In this document: piece by piece, positions 56,186 through 64,000 of the stretch
How the letters are laid out: every line of letters begins with the position of its first letter
Numbering within the stretch: position 1 is the stretch's first letter
Assembly (NCBI GenBank): GCA_963933055.1
Contig: CAWVSY010000008.1
Location: 16,641-80,640 of the forward strand
Length of the DNA stretch: 64,000 nt
Direction of reading: 5' to 3'
Source: Oleispira sp963933055
Lineage (GTDB): Bacteria; Pseudomonadota; Gammaproteobacteria; Pseudomonadales; Oceanobacteraceae
Translations under genes and position numbers: made by a program
The notes under the pieces: generated by a model
Told to the model about the DNA's origin: nothing
Seen by the model: only the letters and a program-made list of their open reading frames with translations
Database searches by the model: none

Positions 56186-57115
56186 TCACACTTCTCTACC
56201 CATGGAGTTTTTTAGGACTGTATTAGGGCGATAAATGACGGCCAATAAAATACCCAACAATATAAACAGTGCGCTGTATATATGCAGAGCGGTAAGCGCC
56301 TCATCTAAAATAATAATCGCCAAAATACCACTAAATATAGGCATCGCGTAATATACCATACCTGCATTAATAGCCCCGATCAGCGCAATCGCTTTTGTCC
56401 ACAAGATGAAGGCTAATAAAGATGAGAAAATCCCCACATATAAGATGCTTAAAACGACGGAACCATTAACCGCTTTACTGGGCACGAGATAAAGTTCTAA
56501 TACATAAAACGGCAATAAAAAAATTAAGCCTAGAATAAAGCTAGCCAACTGAAAAACCGAAGCACTTATTTCGGCAGGCTTACGCTTTAATAGCATTGAA
56601 TAGATAGCAAAGATCAATGCCGCCAATAACATCCAGACATCACCTTGGGCGAAGGTTAATTGCGTCAAAATGGATAAATCGCCTTTACTGATGAGCAATA
56701 AAATTCCTATTAAAACTAAGCCAATCCCGACTAATTTATTCCAGCTGATTTTTTCTTTTAAAAAAATTCGCGACAAAATTAAAATAAATACAGGGAAAGT
56801 AATGGCGATCAAAGCCAGGTTTATTGCACTGCTTGTCTGACCAGCGTAATAAATTAAGGAATTAAACAACGTTATGCCAAGTAACGAGACGATGCTCAAA
56901 TACCCTATGTGCTTTTGAATGCTAGCCTTCTGAACCAATAAAGGCTTAAGTGCAAAAGGCAACAAAAATACGATAGCAACAACCCAGCGCCAAAAAGCGA
57001 GATTAAGAGGCGATATTTGCTCGCTCAAACCACGAGCAATAACAAAGTTTCCCGACCATAACATGACGGTAACAATCGCACAGGCGAACCCTATAAACAC
57101 AGGTTTTTGTAACAT
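56186..57115 (-). CDS. EamA/DMT-family transporter
   Basis: 309 residues with ten membrane helices in two EamA repeats: VTVMLWSGNFVIARGLSEQI and LNLAFWRWVVAIVFLLPFAL in the first, MLLAALIFAIYSMLLKRKPA opening the second. The late AGMVYYAMPIFSGILAIIIL is typical. Substrate unknown. It belongs to a different subgroup from the transporter at 25089-26054. Confidence 0.87.
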   Translation of the reverse strand: MLQKPVFIGFACAIVTVMLWSGNFVIARGLSEQISPLNLAFWRWVVAIVFLLPFALKPLLVQKASIQKHIGYLSIVSLLGITLFNSLIYYAGQTSSAINLALIAITFPVFILILSRIFLKEKISWNKLVGIGLVLIGILLLISKGDLSILTQLTFAQGDVWMLLAALIFAIYSMLLKRKPAEISASVFQLASFILGLIFLLPFYVLELYLVPSKAVNGSVVLSILYVGIFSSLLAFILWTKAIALIGAINAGMVYYAMPIFSGILAIIILDEALTALHIYSALFILLGILLAVIYRPNTVLKNSMGREV

Positions 57116-57145
57116 AGAACCCCCGATAATTTAAATTTTAGGCAT

Positions 57146-57176
57146 AAAAAAACCAATACGAGGTATTGGTTTTTTT
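57146..57176. terminator. bidirectional terminator after guaA
   Basis: AAAAAAACCAATAC (57146-57159), loop GAG, GTATTGGTTTTTTT (57163-57176): a perfect 14-bp stem with a T-run on both strands. It stops guaA transcripts before the DMT transporter gene. Confidence 0.88.
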
Positions 57177-57227
57177 ATTTGACGAACAGTTAACGCAAAA
57201 GAATACGGAGTTGAAATATATTCAAGG

Positions 57228-57331
57228 ATACGTCCCTGTAACTCGCCATATACAACGAGGACCGGCCTGCCCTTCCCTGGGCAGTCGAATAATCTAGCAG
57301 GAAGCTGCGCTTCCTAAGCGCTAGATTATTC
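57228..57331. repeat. palindromic element overlapping the guaA stop codon
   Basis: It begins with ATACGTCCCTGTA, shared with the elements at 20358-20500 and 58999-59019, then a CTGCCC/GGGCAG hairpin (57267-57284). It ends in a strong stem: GAATAATCTAGC (57287-57298) with GCTAGATTATTC (57320-57331), plus inner AGGAAGC/GCTTCCT. The guaA stop codon (57326-57328) is inside the right arm. Confidence 0.7.
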
Positions 57332-58897
57332 CCACTCTATCGTAGCCGGTGGCTTAGAACTTACATCGTAAGCAACACGTGAGATGTGTTCAATTTCGTT
57401 AATGATGCGGTTCGATACTTTCTCTAACAATTCATATGGAAGATGCGCCCAGCGCGCGGTCATGAAATCGATAGTTTCGACGGCTCGCAGTGATACAACC
57501 CATTCGTAGCGACGACCGTCACCTACCACACCTACCGATTTAACGGGCAAGAAAACAACAAACGCTTGCGAGGTTTTATGGTACCAATCGAAGTTGTGCA
57601 GCTCTTCTAAGAAGATGGCATCGGCTTCGCGCAAGATGTCGCAATATTCTTTTTTCACTTCGCCCAAAATACGCACACCAAGACCAGGCCCTGGGAATGG
57701 GTGACGGTAAACCATGTCGTAGGGTAAACCTAATTCAAGACCCATTTTACGTACTTCGTCTTTAAACAACTCTCGTAATGGCTCAACAAGCTCCATCTTC
57801 ATGTCGTCTGGTAAGCCACCCACATTGTGGTGTGATTTAATCACGTGGGCTTTACCGGTTTTAGACGCCGCCGATTCGATAACGTCTGGATAAATAGTAC
57901 CCTGCGCTAAGAAATCAACATCTTTAATTTTGGTCGCTTCTGTATCGAATACTTCGATAAAGGTATTACCAATCGCTTTACGCTTAAGCTCTGGATCAGA
58001 AATGCCTTTTAACTTGCCTAAGAATAAGTCTTCAGCATCGGCGCGAATGACTTTTACACCCATGTTATCAGCAAACATGTCCATAACCATGTCGCCTTCG
58101 TTTTTACGAAGCAAACCGTTATCAACAAATACACAGGTTAATTGGTCACCGATTGCTTTGTGCAATAACGCAGCAACAACCGATGAATCAACACCACCCG
58201 AAAGACCTAGCAATACTTTTTTATCGCCAACTTGTGCGCGTACACGCTCAATCTGATCTTCGATAATTTTTGCAGGCGTCCATAAAGAATCACAGTCACA
58301 AATTTCATGAATGAAGTGACCTAGCAAGCGCTCACCTTGAAGTGTGTGTGTTACTTCTGGGTGAAACTGTACGCCGTAATAGTTTTTCTCAGCGTGGTAC
58401 ATACCGGCAATTGGGCAAGATCCCGTCGATGCCATTAACTCAAAGCCTTCTGGCATTTGCGTTACTTTATCGCCGTGGCTCATCCAAACATCAAGATGCT
58501 TGTCGCCATTTTCAATATGATCAGAAATGTCTTTCAATAAAGCTGACGTGCCTTCAGCTTTAATGCGCGCATAACCAAACTCACGTAAATCAGAACCTGC
58601 AACCTTTCCGCCTAATTGCTCTGCCATGGTTTGCATGCCGTAGCAAATACCCAAAACAGGAACACCTAAATCAAATACCGCCTGTGGTGCACGCGGAGAG
58701 TTGTCTTCGGTTACGGATTCAGGGCCGCCGGCAAGGATAATACCGTTAGGTGCGTAGTCGATGATTTCCTGATCATCCATATCCCATGCACGAATTTCAG
58801 AGAACACACCTAACTCACGAACGCGACGTGCGATAAGCTGAGTATATTGAGAACCAAAGTCTAAAATTAAAATACGCTGAGCGTGAATGTCAGTCAT
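57326..58897 (-). CDS. guaA: GMP synthase (glutamine-hydrolysing)
   Basis: Converts XMP to GMP. The N-terminal class I glutaminase has nucleophile C85 in PVLGICYGMQT and the His-Glu in GVQFHPEVTHT. The ATP pyrophosphatase domain carries LLGLSGGVDSSVVAALLHKA (about 225-245), and the C-terminal dimerisation domain has RHPFPGPGLGVRILGEV. It ends with PPATIEWE. The ATG at 58897 gives the usual N-terminus (523 aa); an ATG two codons earlier sits on the ribosome site. guaB lies upstream. Confidence 0.98.
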   Translation of the reverse strand: MTDIHAQRILILDFGSQYTQLIARRVRELGVFSEIRAWDMDDQEIIDYAPNGIILAGGPESVTEDNSPRAPQAVFDLGVPVLGICYGMQTMAEQLGGKVAGSDLREFGYARIKAEGTSALLKDISDHIENGDKHLDVWMSHGDKVTQMPEGFELMASTGSCPIAGMYHAEKNYYGVQFHPEVTHTLQGERLLGHFIHEICDCDSLWTPAKIIEDQIERVRAQVGDKKVLLGLSGGVDSSVVAALLHKAIGDQLTCVFVDNGLLRKNEGDMVMDMFADNMGVKVIRADAEDLFLGKLKGISDPELKRKAIGNTFIEVFDTEATKIKDVDFLAQGTIYPDVIESAASKTGKAHVIKSHHNVGGLPDDMKMELVEPLRELFKDEVRKMGLELGLPYDMVYRHPFPGPGLGVRILGEVKKEYCDILREADAIFLEELHNFDWYHKTSQAFVVFLPVKSVGVVGDGRRYEWVVSLRAVETIDFMTARWAHLPYELLEKVSNRIINEIEHISRVAYDVSSKPPATIEWE

Positions 58898-58915
58898 AAC
58901 CATCTCTTTCTAAAA

Positions 58916-58946
58916 TGAAAAAACCCGCAGACGAATCAGCAGGTTA
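58916..58946 (-). terminator. hairpin with T-run in the guaA leader
   Basis: On the minus strand AACCTGC, a ten-base loop and GCGGGTT (one G-T pair) are followed by a T-run, ending about 20 bases before the guaA ATG. It could end guaB transcripts or act as an attenuator of guaA. Confidence 0.55.
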
Positions 58947-58994
58947 AAATTTGAATCAATTGTTCTCGAAGCTCGATTGAGTATTTATTCCGCA

Positions 58995-59070
58995 AAACGG
59001 CGTGAATACTTCCCTGTAGCCTTAAGTTCGGCCAGTCGTTGCAGGTTTTCACGCCGCTACGCTCCATGCC
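58995..59070. repeat. intergenic repeat, family shared with the ispF-ispD gap
   Basis: GGCGTGAATACTTCCCTGTA (from 58999) matches, with one change, the complement of the core at 20436-20452. The second half, GTTGCAGGTTTTCACGCCGC (from 59038), matches GTTACAGGTATTCACGGCGC of copy 1 at three differences. Confidence 0.65.
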
Positions 59071-59129
59071 TCTCATATTTGCTACCTAAACACTCAAAAG
59101 AGCTTCCTATTAATTTCTCTACCCTTCTC

Positions 59130-59249
59130 AGAAGCGTTACTGAGGCCGTTAGAGCGAGGCACAAAATTTGTGAAAGACCGGAGCTTAGCGTGCTAAGTGA
59201 GGATCTTGAACCAATTTTTAACAAAGCTCTAACAACGCAAGTAGCTTCT
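59130..59249. repeat. 120-bp imperfect palindrome at the guaB stop codon
   Basis: Outer arms are AGAAGC (59130-59135) and GCTTCT (59244-59249). Next is GTTAGAGC (59148-59155) with GCTCTAAC (59226-59233), then AAAATT-type arms toward a GAGCTTAGCGTGCTAAGT core. The right end reaches into the guaB stop codon (59248-59250). It looks like a REP/MITE-type element without coding capacity. Confidence 0.7.
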
Positions 59250-60732
59250 AGCCCATACGGTAGTTCGGGGCTTCTTTCGTAATCTGCACATCGTGTACGT
59301 GCGACTCTTTCATGCCGGCGTTTGTAATACGAACAAACTCAGGCTTAGTGCGCATTTCTTCGATCGTTGCACAACCGGTATAACCCATTGAAGCACGAAC
59401 GCCACCCATCAACTGATGAATAATATTAGTCAATGGACCTTTAACAGCGATACGACCCTCAATACCTTCAGGTACCAATTTGTCTACGCCGCTATTTTTA
59501 TCTTGGAAGTATCGATCTGAAGAACCTTGAGTTTGACCCATAGCGCCCAACGATCCCATACCTCGGTAGCTCTTATAAGCACGACCTTGATACAGCTCAA
59601 CTTCGCCTGGTGCTTCATCAGTACCCGCCATCATAGAGCCAACCATGATCACGCTAGCGCCTGCTGCAATGGCCTTAGCAATATCACCAGAATAGCGAAT
59701 ACCACCATCAGCGATCACAGGAACGCCGTATTTTTCCATCGCTGTCGCAACGTTAGCCACCGCTGAGATTTGAGGAACACCCACACCCGCAACGATGCGT
59801 GTAGTACAAATAGAACCTGGGCCAATACCGACTTTAACACCATCAGCACCTGCCTCAGCCAAAGCAATCGCGGCCGCGGCTGTTGCAATATTACCACCAA
59901 TAACCTGTAAGTCAGGGAAGTTGGTTTTTGCCCAACGTACACGGTCAATAACGCCGGTACCTGATTCATTGCTGGTATGACCATGCGCCGTATCAACAAC
60001 AATTACGTCAACACCCGCAGCTACTAAGGCCGCAATACGTTCATCAGTACCAAATCCAGTACCTACGGCCGCACCAACACGTAAGCTACCCCGTTCATCT
60101 TTCGATGCTAACGGATAGGCTTGCGCTTTATTAATATCTTTTACTGTCATCATGCCCGCTAAATTACCAGCGTCATTAACGACTAAAACTTTTTCAATGC
60201 GGTGTGTATGCAATAAATCTTGAACCACATCGCGGCTTTCGCCTTCTTTCACAGTAACCAGCTTTGCTTTTGGCGTCATTACTGTTGATACAGCAGCATC
60301 TAGATTTTTTTCGAAACGAACGTCACGGCTTGTAACAATACCGACTAGTTCATCGCCATCGACGACGGGAACACCTGAAATATTGTGCTTGCTAGTAAGT
60401 TCAATCAGTTCGCGAATCGTTGTGGTGCTTGCGGTAACGATTGGGTCTTTAACAACGCCGCTTTCGTAGCGCTTAACTTTAAGCACTTCAGCCGCTTGTT
60501 CTTCAGCCGTCATGTTTTTATGAATGATGCCTAAGCCACCTTCTTGTGCGATTGCAATCGCCAAGCGGGCTTCAGTTACCGTATCCATCGCGGCAGAAAT
60601 AAGGGGAACATTAAGTTCAATGCCTTTCGTGATACGCGTTTTCAGCGACACTTGATTTGGCAGAACTTCAGAATAACCAGGAACTAATAAGACATCATCG
60701 AATGTCAAAGCATCTTCAGCGATTCGCAACAT
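59248..60732 (-). CDS. guaB: IMP dehydrogenase
   Basis: Oxidises IMP to XMP, the committed step to GMP. 494 residues. The barrel opens LRIAEDALTFDDVLLVPGYS. Two CBS domains are inserted (SKHNISGVPVVDGDELVGIV and HRIEKVLVVNDAGNLAGMMT). The catalytic Cys is in KVGIGPGSICTTRIVAGVG, and the flap has YRGMGSLGAMGQ. The ATG at 60732 gives the canonical N-terminus; 14 upstream open codons are not conserved. Its stop codon lies in the 120-bp palindrome. Confidence 0.98.
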   Translation of the reverse strand: MLRIAEDALTFDDVLLVPGYSEVLPNQVSLKTRITKGIELNVPLISAAMDTVTEARLAIAIAQEGGLGIIHKNMTAEEQAAEVLKVKRYESGVVKDPIVTASTTTIRELIELTSKHNISGVPVVDGDELVGIVTSRDVRFEKNLDAAVSTVMTPKAKLVTVKEGESRDVVQDLLHTHRIEKVLVVNDAGNLAGMMTVKDINKAQAYPLASKDERGSLRVGAAVGTGFGTDERIAALVAAGVDVIVVDTAHGHTSNESGTGVIDRVRWAKTNFPDLQVIGGNIATAAAAIALAEAGADGVKVGIGPGSICTTRIVAGVGVPQISAVANVATAMEKYGVPVIADGGIRYSGDIAKAIAAGASVIMVGSMMAGTDEAPGEVELYQGRAYKSYRGMGSLGAMGQTQGSSDRYFQDKNSGVDKLVPEGIEGRIAVKGPLTNIIHQLMGGVRASMGYTGCATIEEMRTKPEFVRITNAGMKESHVHDVQITKEAPNYRMG

Positions 60733-60897
60733 ATGAGGCAACCTGAGCGTATATAGAAGGTTTGGTGGGTACAACTTTGACGCGGCATTTTACTGATGAA
60801 TTCAGCGTTTGGCAAGCACTTGCCAAACGCTAGGCTGAGAGAATTCTGATAATAGCCTCTAAAAGTGTTTTAAAAGACAAATACGCGAATAAGCTGA

Positions 60898-61773
60898 CTA
60901 TTGAGTCAGAAAATCAACTAAAATGTCTCGGTATTGCTCAAAATTAAACGTTTGTATATGTCCTCCTTCAGACGTCTGCCATTGCTTAGGTTCTTGAGCC
61001 GCAGTATAAAGTTCAAAGCCCAATTCATAGGGAAGTACAGGATCTTTTTCACTATGAAACATAAGGATGGGACTCGGGGATATATCTGCAATAACCTCTT
61101 TTGGATCCCACTGGGTTGGCAATAACCACGTAAGAGGCCAAACCAACCACGTAATGACATGACGCCCAGTAACTTCTTGAGCAATATCTCGATAACCGGT
61201 AAAGCTAGCATCGAGTATTAAGCCCGATAACTGATATTCATGTTGAAATAATGCCATACTGGTTGTTGCGATAGCAGAACCAATGCTTTGACCAAGAATG
61301 AAAATTTTCCGTTCTGGAAAACGCGCTCTTAGCCAAATAAGGGTCGATTCAACATCTTGAAATATGGCGGGTACGTAAGGCTCTCCTTGTGACGAACCAT
61401 AACCACGATAGTCCATCAGCAAAACGTTAATCCCTTTTTCCGGCAACCAATAAACACTGCCGATATGAGTGCTGATATTTTCTGCATTACCATGCAGAAA
61501 CAAGACTACAGGAGACTCATCAGATTGTTGATTAGCCTCCTCAGAAAGAGATGCAGGCAAGAACCAAGAATTAATTTCGACACCGTCGGCGGTAACTGTT
61601 TTTATTTCTTCATAAGCCACATTAATATCCGCTGGCGTACGCACATATTGTTGCTGTGGATAAAAAAACAAGCTCGTTAAATTAGAGCAGCCGGATAACG
61701 ACAATAGCAAACATGCACTGAATAATAGCGCCGTTAATGTATTGATACGTCTTTTAAGCCTGGGTAATTTCAT
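60898..61773 (-). CDS. alpha/beta-hydrolase lipoprotein
   Basis: 291 residues. A lipoprotein signal ends LLSLSGC with lipidated Cys 29. The hydrolase fold has VVLFLHGNAENISTHIG (oxyanion loop), the YRGYGSSQGEP segment, nucleophile Ser 163 in FILGQSIGSAIATTSM, an acid in FHSEKDPVLPYE and the His in SEGGHIQTF. It resembles BEM46/ABHD13-type hydrolases. Substrate unknown; location at the inner face of an envelope membrane. The start ATG overlaps the stop of the upstream DUF4105 gene (TAATG), so the two are coupled. Confidence 0.86.
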   Translation of the reverse strand: MKLPRLKRRINTLTALLFSACLLLSLSGCSNLTSLFFYPQQQYVRTPADINVAYEEIKTVTADGVEINSWFLPASLSEEANQQSDESPVVLFLHGNAENISTHIGSVYWLPEKGINVLLMDYRGYGSSQGEPYVPAIFQDVESTLIWLRARFPERKIFILGQSIGSAIATTSMALFQHEYQLSGLILDASFTGYRDIAQEVTGRHVITWLVWPLTWLLPTQWDPKEVIADISPSPILMFHSEKDPVLPYELGFELYTAAQEPKQWQTSEGGHIQTFNFEQYRDILVDFLTQ

Positions 61774-63695
61774 TAGAAGTACCAATTCATACCAAGACTG
61801 ATGCTATCCCCATCAACGGTCTCGTTGGACTGAGTTAACCATTGCTGCTTCGCTTCCAAACGCACCTGAAGGTTTCTAGCAAGCTTACTGCCTAATGAAA
61901 TAACAACGTCTTGATAATCAATATTGTCACCCAGAACAGAAGGTAGCCAACTTCCGTAAGCATTCATCTGCCATTGACTACCCTGGTATAACCAGCCCAG
62001 TTGAGCGCCTGCTGATAACTGATAATCATCGTCAAATTGACCACTGACCTTTAATCGAGTTTCTAATAAACCATAGACCTGACCAAAGTCAGTCGTTGGT
62101 TGATTATCATCATTCATATTCAGGTTGTAGCTATAACCCCCCCCCACATCTAAATGCGCAAATAAATCACTGTCCTCCAAAATAAATCGATCAAAACCAG
62201 TACTGACACGCCAAGAGATCGGTTGTTGAAAATAATCACGCGCACCAAGCGATAAAATATTAATAAGACTGAAGCGCTGCAATTGTAATGAAATATCATC
62301 ATCACCGGATGCCTCTTCCTTATTAATTCCTCTAAGCGTCAAAGCGCCCATTTCAATTTGACCACCTCGAATAAAACCGTCAGGAAGATCCATTAATTCG
62401 TGATACGCAATACGCATATTTAGGTCAATAAATTCAGCGTTATTTTGCTGCCCCAATGACAAGGTAGCACGATGCGTTAAATGCCCTTGATCATCACGAA
62501 CGGCCGGTTCAACAATGGGGCGAAAAACATGTTGAATCGAAATTTTGCTTCGCGCTGATAATAAGGCAAGCGATTTTTTACGATTCTCTAATGATCTCTG
62601 TTTCTTTTTTACAACCAGGTAACGTAAATAACTAATCGATACTTCCAATACTTGCGCGCGCTGAAAATCCGACAACTGCATGAAGTCTTCATCAGTAATA
62701 TAATCGGTATTATCGACTATTTTTTTAGCCCACTGTTTTTGTTTGTCGCTTAACTGGCTTTGCTGTTGATTCAACATCACACCGGATGATGCTCTGTATT
62801 CGACAGAGCCTACTTTACCGCTATCAATTAAGCTGCGAATGGTATCAATGGGCATCGCTTTTAAAGAAAAATCGTCAGCGACATCAATACGCTCACTAGC
62901 GGCATCTAATAATGCTAATAAACGATAAGAGCAATTTTCATCAAAGAAAAAATAATCAAACTCCGTCTCTTTTGTTTCCCATATATGATTTACAAATTGA
63001 TCAACCTCTTGCTCAGTTAAGTTAAGCTGATACTCCCAAACATCTCTGTGTTCTAAGTGACTATATTCGTTGACCTTGGCATAATACGGTAAAATAGATA
63101 CCACACCTGGATAACCACCAGCCAAGCCTTTATAACTAAATACCAATTCATTATCGGTAGGATCTGCATTCGCAGCAAAATTCACACTATAAGAAAGTAA
63201 TTTACTTTTTGATTCATCCTCTTTATCCAAACGAATCAATGAATGCCCATACATAGAGGATGGAGAATTTAAATAAGAAGCTGGAAATATTAATGTGAGT
63301 TTGTGTGCATCAATTTCTTTTTTCCATGCCGATAGATCACTGCAAGATTGATCTTGCCAGTTTGGATAAAATTGTTTTAACCACTGATAACGCGCAGGAA
63401 AACGACACTGCAAAGATTCATTATCAGGTTGATTATTTTGCGCAAACAGCGGCACTTCAGCGGCAAGTTCAGCCTGTGGATTTTCTTTGCCTTGTGGCGA
63501 TATAAAAAAACTACCGCTATCATTTTCACTTTCCATTGTGCCTAACAGACTGTGTGACCGAAAATGTAATAAATGCTGCCATTGTTGCATAGCAGAAATT
63601 TCTTCGATCGAGTAAGGCTGCTCAGCAGAAATACTTTGATAGGGAATTAGAAGCGACATTATAAACAATGCGGCATAACTATTTTTCAAAACCAA
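61773..63695 (-). CDS. DUF4105-family exported protein
   Basis: 640 residues. A signal peptide of about 24 residues ends SISA. The DUF4105 domain includes LTLIFPASYLNSPSSMYGHS, then LIRLDKED, NEYSHLEHRDVWEYQLNLTE and DYFFFDENCSYRLLALLDAA, with conserved His and Cys that suggest a papain-like fold (inference). The last 220 residues alternate as beta-strands ending LGMNWYF, so it may be an outer-membrane barrel. The start is TTG at 63695 with AAGGAAG seven bases upstream. It is coupled to the lipoprotein hydrolase. Confidence 0.82.
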   Translation of the reverse strand: MVLKNSYAALFIMSLLIPYQSISAEQPYSIEEISAMQQWQHLLHFRSHSLLGTMESENDSGSFFISPQGKENPQAELAAEVPLFAQNNQPDNESLQCRFPARYQWLKQFYPNWQDQSCSDLSAWKKEIDAHKLTLIFPASYLNSPSSMYGHSLIRLDKEDESKSKLLSYSVNFAANADPTDNELVFSYKGLAGGYPGVVSILPYYAKVNEYSHLEHRDVWEYQLNLTEQEVDQFVNHIWETKETEFDYFFFDENCSYRLLALLDAASERIDVADDFSLKAMPIDTIRSLIDSGKVGSVEYRASSGVMLNQQQSQLSDKQKQWAKKIVDNTDYITDEDFMQLSDFQRAQVLEVSISYLRYLVVKKKQRSLENRKKSLALLSARSKISIQHVFRPIVEPAVRDDQGHLTHRATLSLGQQNNAEFIDLNMRIAYHELMDLPDGFIRGGQIEMGALTLRGINKEEASGDDDISLQLQRFSLINILSLGARDYFQQPISWRVSTGFDRFILEDSDLFAHLDVGGGYSYNLNMNDDNQPTTDFGQVYGLLETRLKVSGQFDDDYQLSAGAQLGWLYQGSQWQMNAYGSWLPSVLGDNIDYQDVVISLGSKLARNLQVRLEAKQQWLTQSNETVDGDSISLGMNWYF

Positions 63696-63721
63696 GATAA
63701 GCTTCCTTATTTTACAGACAT

Positions 63722-63750
63722 AAAAAAAGCGTGCCGCGGCACGCCTTTTC
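63722..63750 (-). terminator. intrinsic terminator after the DUF3015 gene
   Basis: A 16-bp perfect palindrome, GCGTGCCGCGGCACGC (63729-63744), followed on the minus strand by seven Ts and on the plus strand by four. It lies about 30 bp past the DUF3015 stop. Confidence 0.85.
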
Positions 63751-63775
63751 TACAAAATAACAACTAGATTATAAA

Positions 63776-64000
63776 TTAACCTAGGTATTTTTGTAATTCA
63801 ACATTAGTTTCCATTGCTTGCTGCATACCTTCGTAAGCAGTAGCAGATGTTCCTTCAGCAGAGAACATAGAATCAAAGTTGGCTTGCATAGTTGCATTGA
63901 AAGCAGAAGTATCAGACTGCTGAACACCAATGATTTGTGCTAGAGCATCAAGAGTTTCACCTTGGCCTTTAGAAACATCCATGGCTAGTTGATCCATGTT
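63776..64000 (-). CDS. DUF3015-family protein (5' end beyond window)
   Basis: Only the C-terminal 74 residues are present, from ANMDQLAMDVSKGQGETLDA-like text (visible: NMDQLAMDVSKGQGETLDA) to ETNVELQKYLG. The K-G-Q-G-E-T-L-D-A-L segment and the following IIGVQQ and FNATMQANFDSMF match the end of DUF3015 proteins, which are small exported proteins of unknown function. The signal peptide would lie outside the window. Confidence 0.75.
   Translation of the reverse strand, partial: NMDQLAMDVSKGQGETLDALAQIIGVQQSDTSAFNATMQANFDSMFSAEGTSATAYEGMQQAMETNVELQKYLG

Larger units (their letters stand above)
58898..59247. other. guaB-guaA intergenic region filled by repeat elements
   Basis: About 350 bp, against tens of bases in many guaBA operons. 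It holds the leader hairpin (58916-58946), a repeat resembling the ispF-ispD elements (58995-59070) and a 120-bp palindrome (59130-59249). A plus-strand open frame of 101 codons (58977-59282) is made entirely of these repeats plus the guaB tail and is not considered a gene. Confidence 0.75.

Noticed and set aside
58898..59247. Purine riboswitch in the guaA leader
   Set aside because: No three-way-junction core or conserved purine-riboswitch loops were recognised; the region is explained by a simple hairpin and repeats.
58977..59282. 101-codon plus-strand frame between guaB and guaA
   Set aside because: Built entirely from palindromic repeat sequence and the antisense of the guaB end.
1..64000. 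CRISPR arrays, tRNA/rRNA genes, insertion sequences and prophage genes
   Set aside because: None seen: no regular repeat-spacer structure, no cloverleaf recognised, and no transposase, integrase or phage structural protein among the genes.

Overview
The window is a 64-kb piece of a gammaproteobacterial chromosome. Base composition looks AT-rich by eye (not computed). The gene order csrA-lysC-alaS / recX-recA / mutS-fdxA-rpoS-nlpD / pcm-surE-truD-ispF-ispD-ftsB-eno-pyrG is the backbone shared by Pseudomonas and marine Oceanospirillales relatives. The AT-richness, the oleate hydratase, the SbmA transporter and the dispersed intergenic palindromes point to a marine Oceanospirillales-type organism (Oleispira/Bermanella/Thalassolituus-like). 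That placement is inference. No tRNA, rRNA, insertion sequence, prophage or CRISPR array was seen.

Layout. 1-4.3 kb: csrA (cut by the window edge), lysC and alaS, all on the minus strand. 4.5-8.3 kb: a DUF2892 protein, an exported protein, type II NADH dehydrogenase and an AraC-type regulator. 8.4-13.6 kb: recX-recA with a LexA box, then mutS and fdxA. 13.8-24.9 kb: a long minus-strand housekeeping block (rpoS, nlpD, a DUF368/PopT transporter, pcm-surE-truD-ispF, ispD-ftsB, eno, pyrG). It is interrupted by a 605-bp gap filled with palindromic intergenic repeats. 25-33.5 kb: a DMT transporter with a glycosyltransferase, purT, DUF1289, a gamma-carbonic-anhydrase-like protein, oleate hydratase behind an unusual 10-bp-phased array, a Nudix hydrolase and a persulfide-dioxygenase-like protein. 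33.5-44.3 kb: a SulP transporter, small proteins, an RluA-type synthase preceded by an unannotated 50-codon gene, a LETM1-like protein, MenA, an amidase-SDR pair, SbmA, PhnA and a voltage-gated cation channel. 44.3-50.8 kb: a large outer-membrane protease/propeller/barrel protein, DinB, DUF2007, a Yellow/MRJP-like propeller, TruC and YbaN. 50.8-51.5 kb: a gene-free stretch with a cluster of DnaA boxes. 51.5-64 kb: dsbC, the rpsP-rimM-trmD-rplS operon, a BASS symporter, DUF3087, a second DMT transporter, guaB-guaA with repeat elements at both stop codons, a coupled DUF4105/lipoprotein-hydrolase pair, and a DUF3015 fragment.

Most genes are ordinary core metabolism: translation (alaS, rpsP, rimM, trmD, rplS, truC, truD), repair (recA, recX, mutS), purine and pyrimidine synthesis (purT, guaA, guaB, pyrG), isoprenoids (ispD, ispF, menA), and envelope functions (ftsB, nlpD, popT, dsbC, sbmA). 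The observations most worth following are non-coding: the TTTCA array before oleate hydratase, the DnaA-box cluster at 50.8-51.5 kb, and the palindromic elements placed on the guaA and guaB stop codons. Among proteins, the channel with an acidic TFEDWTD selectivity filter is the most testable.
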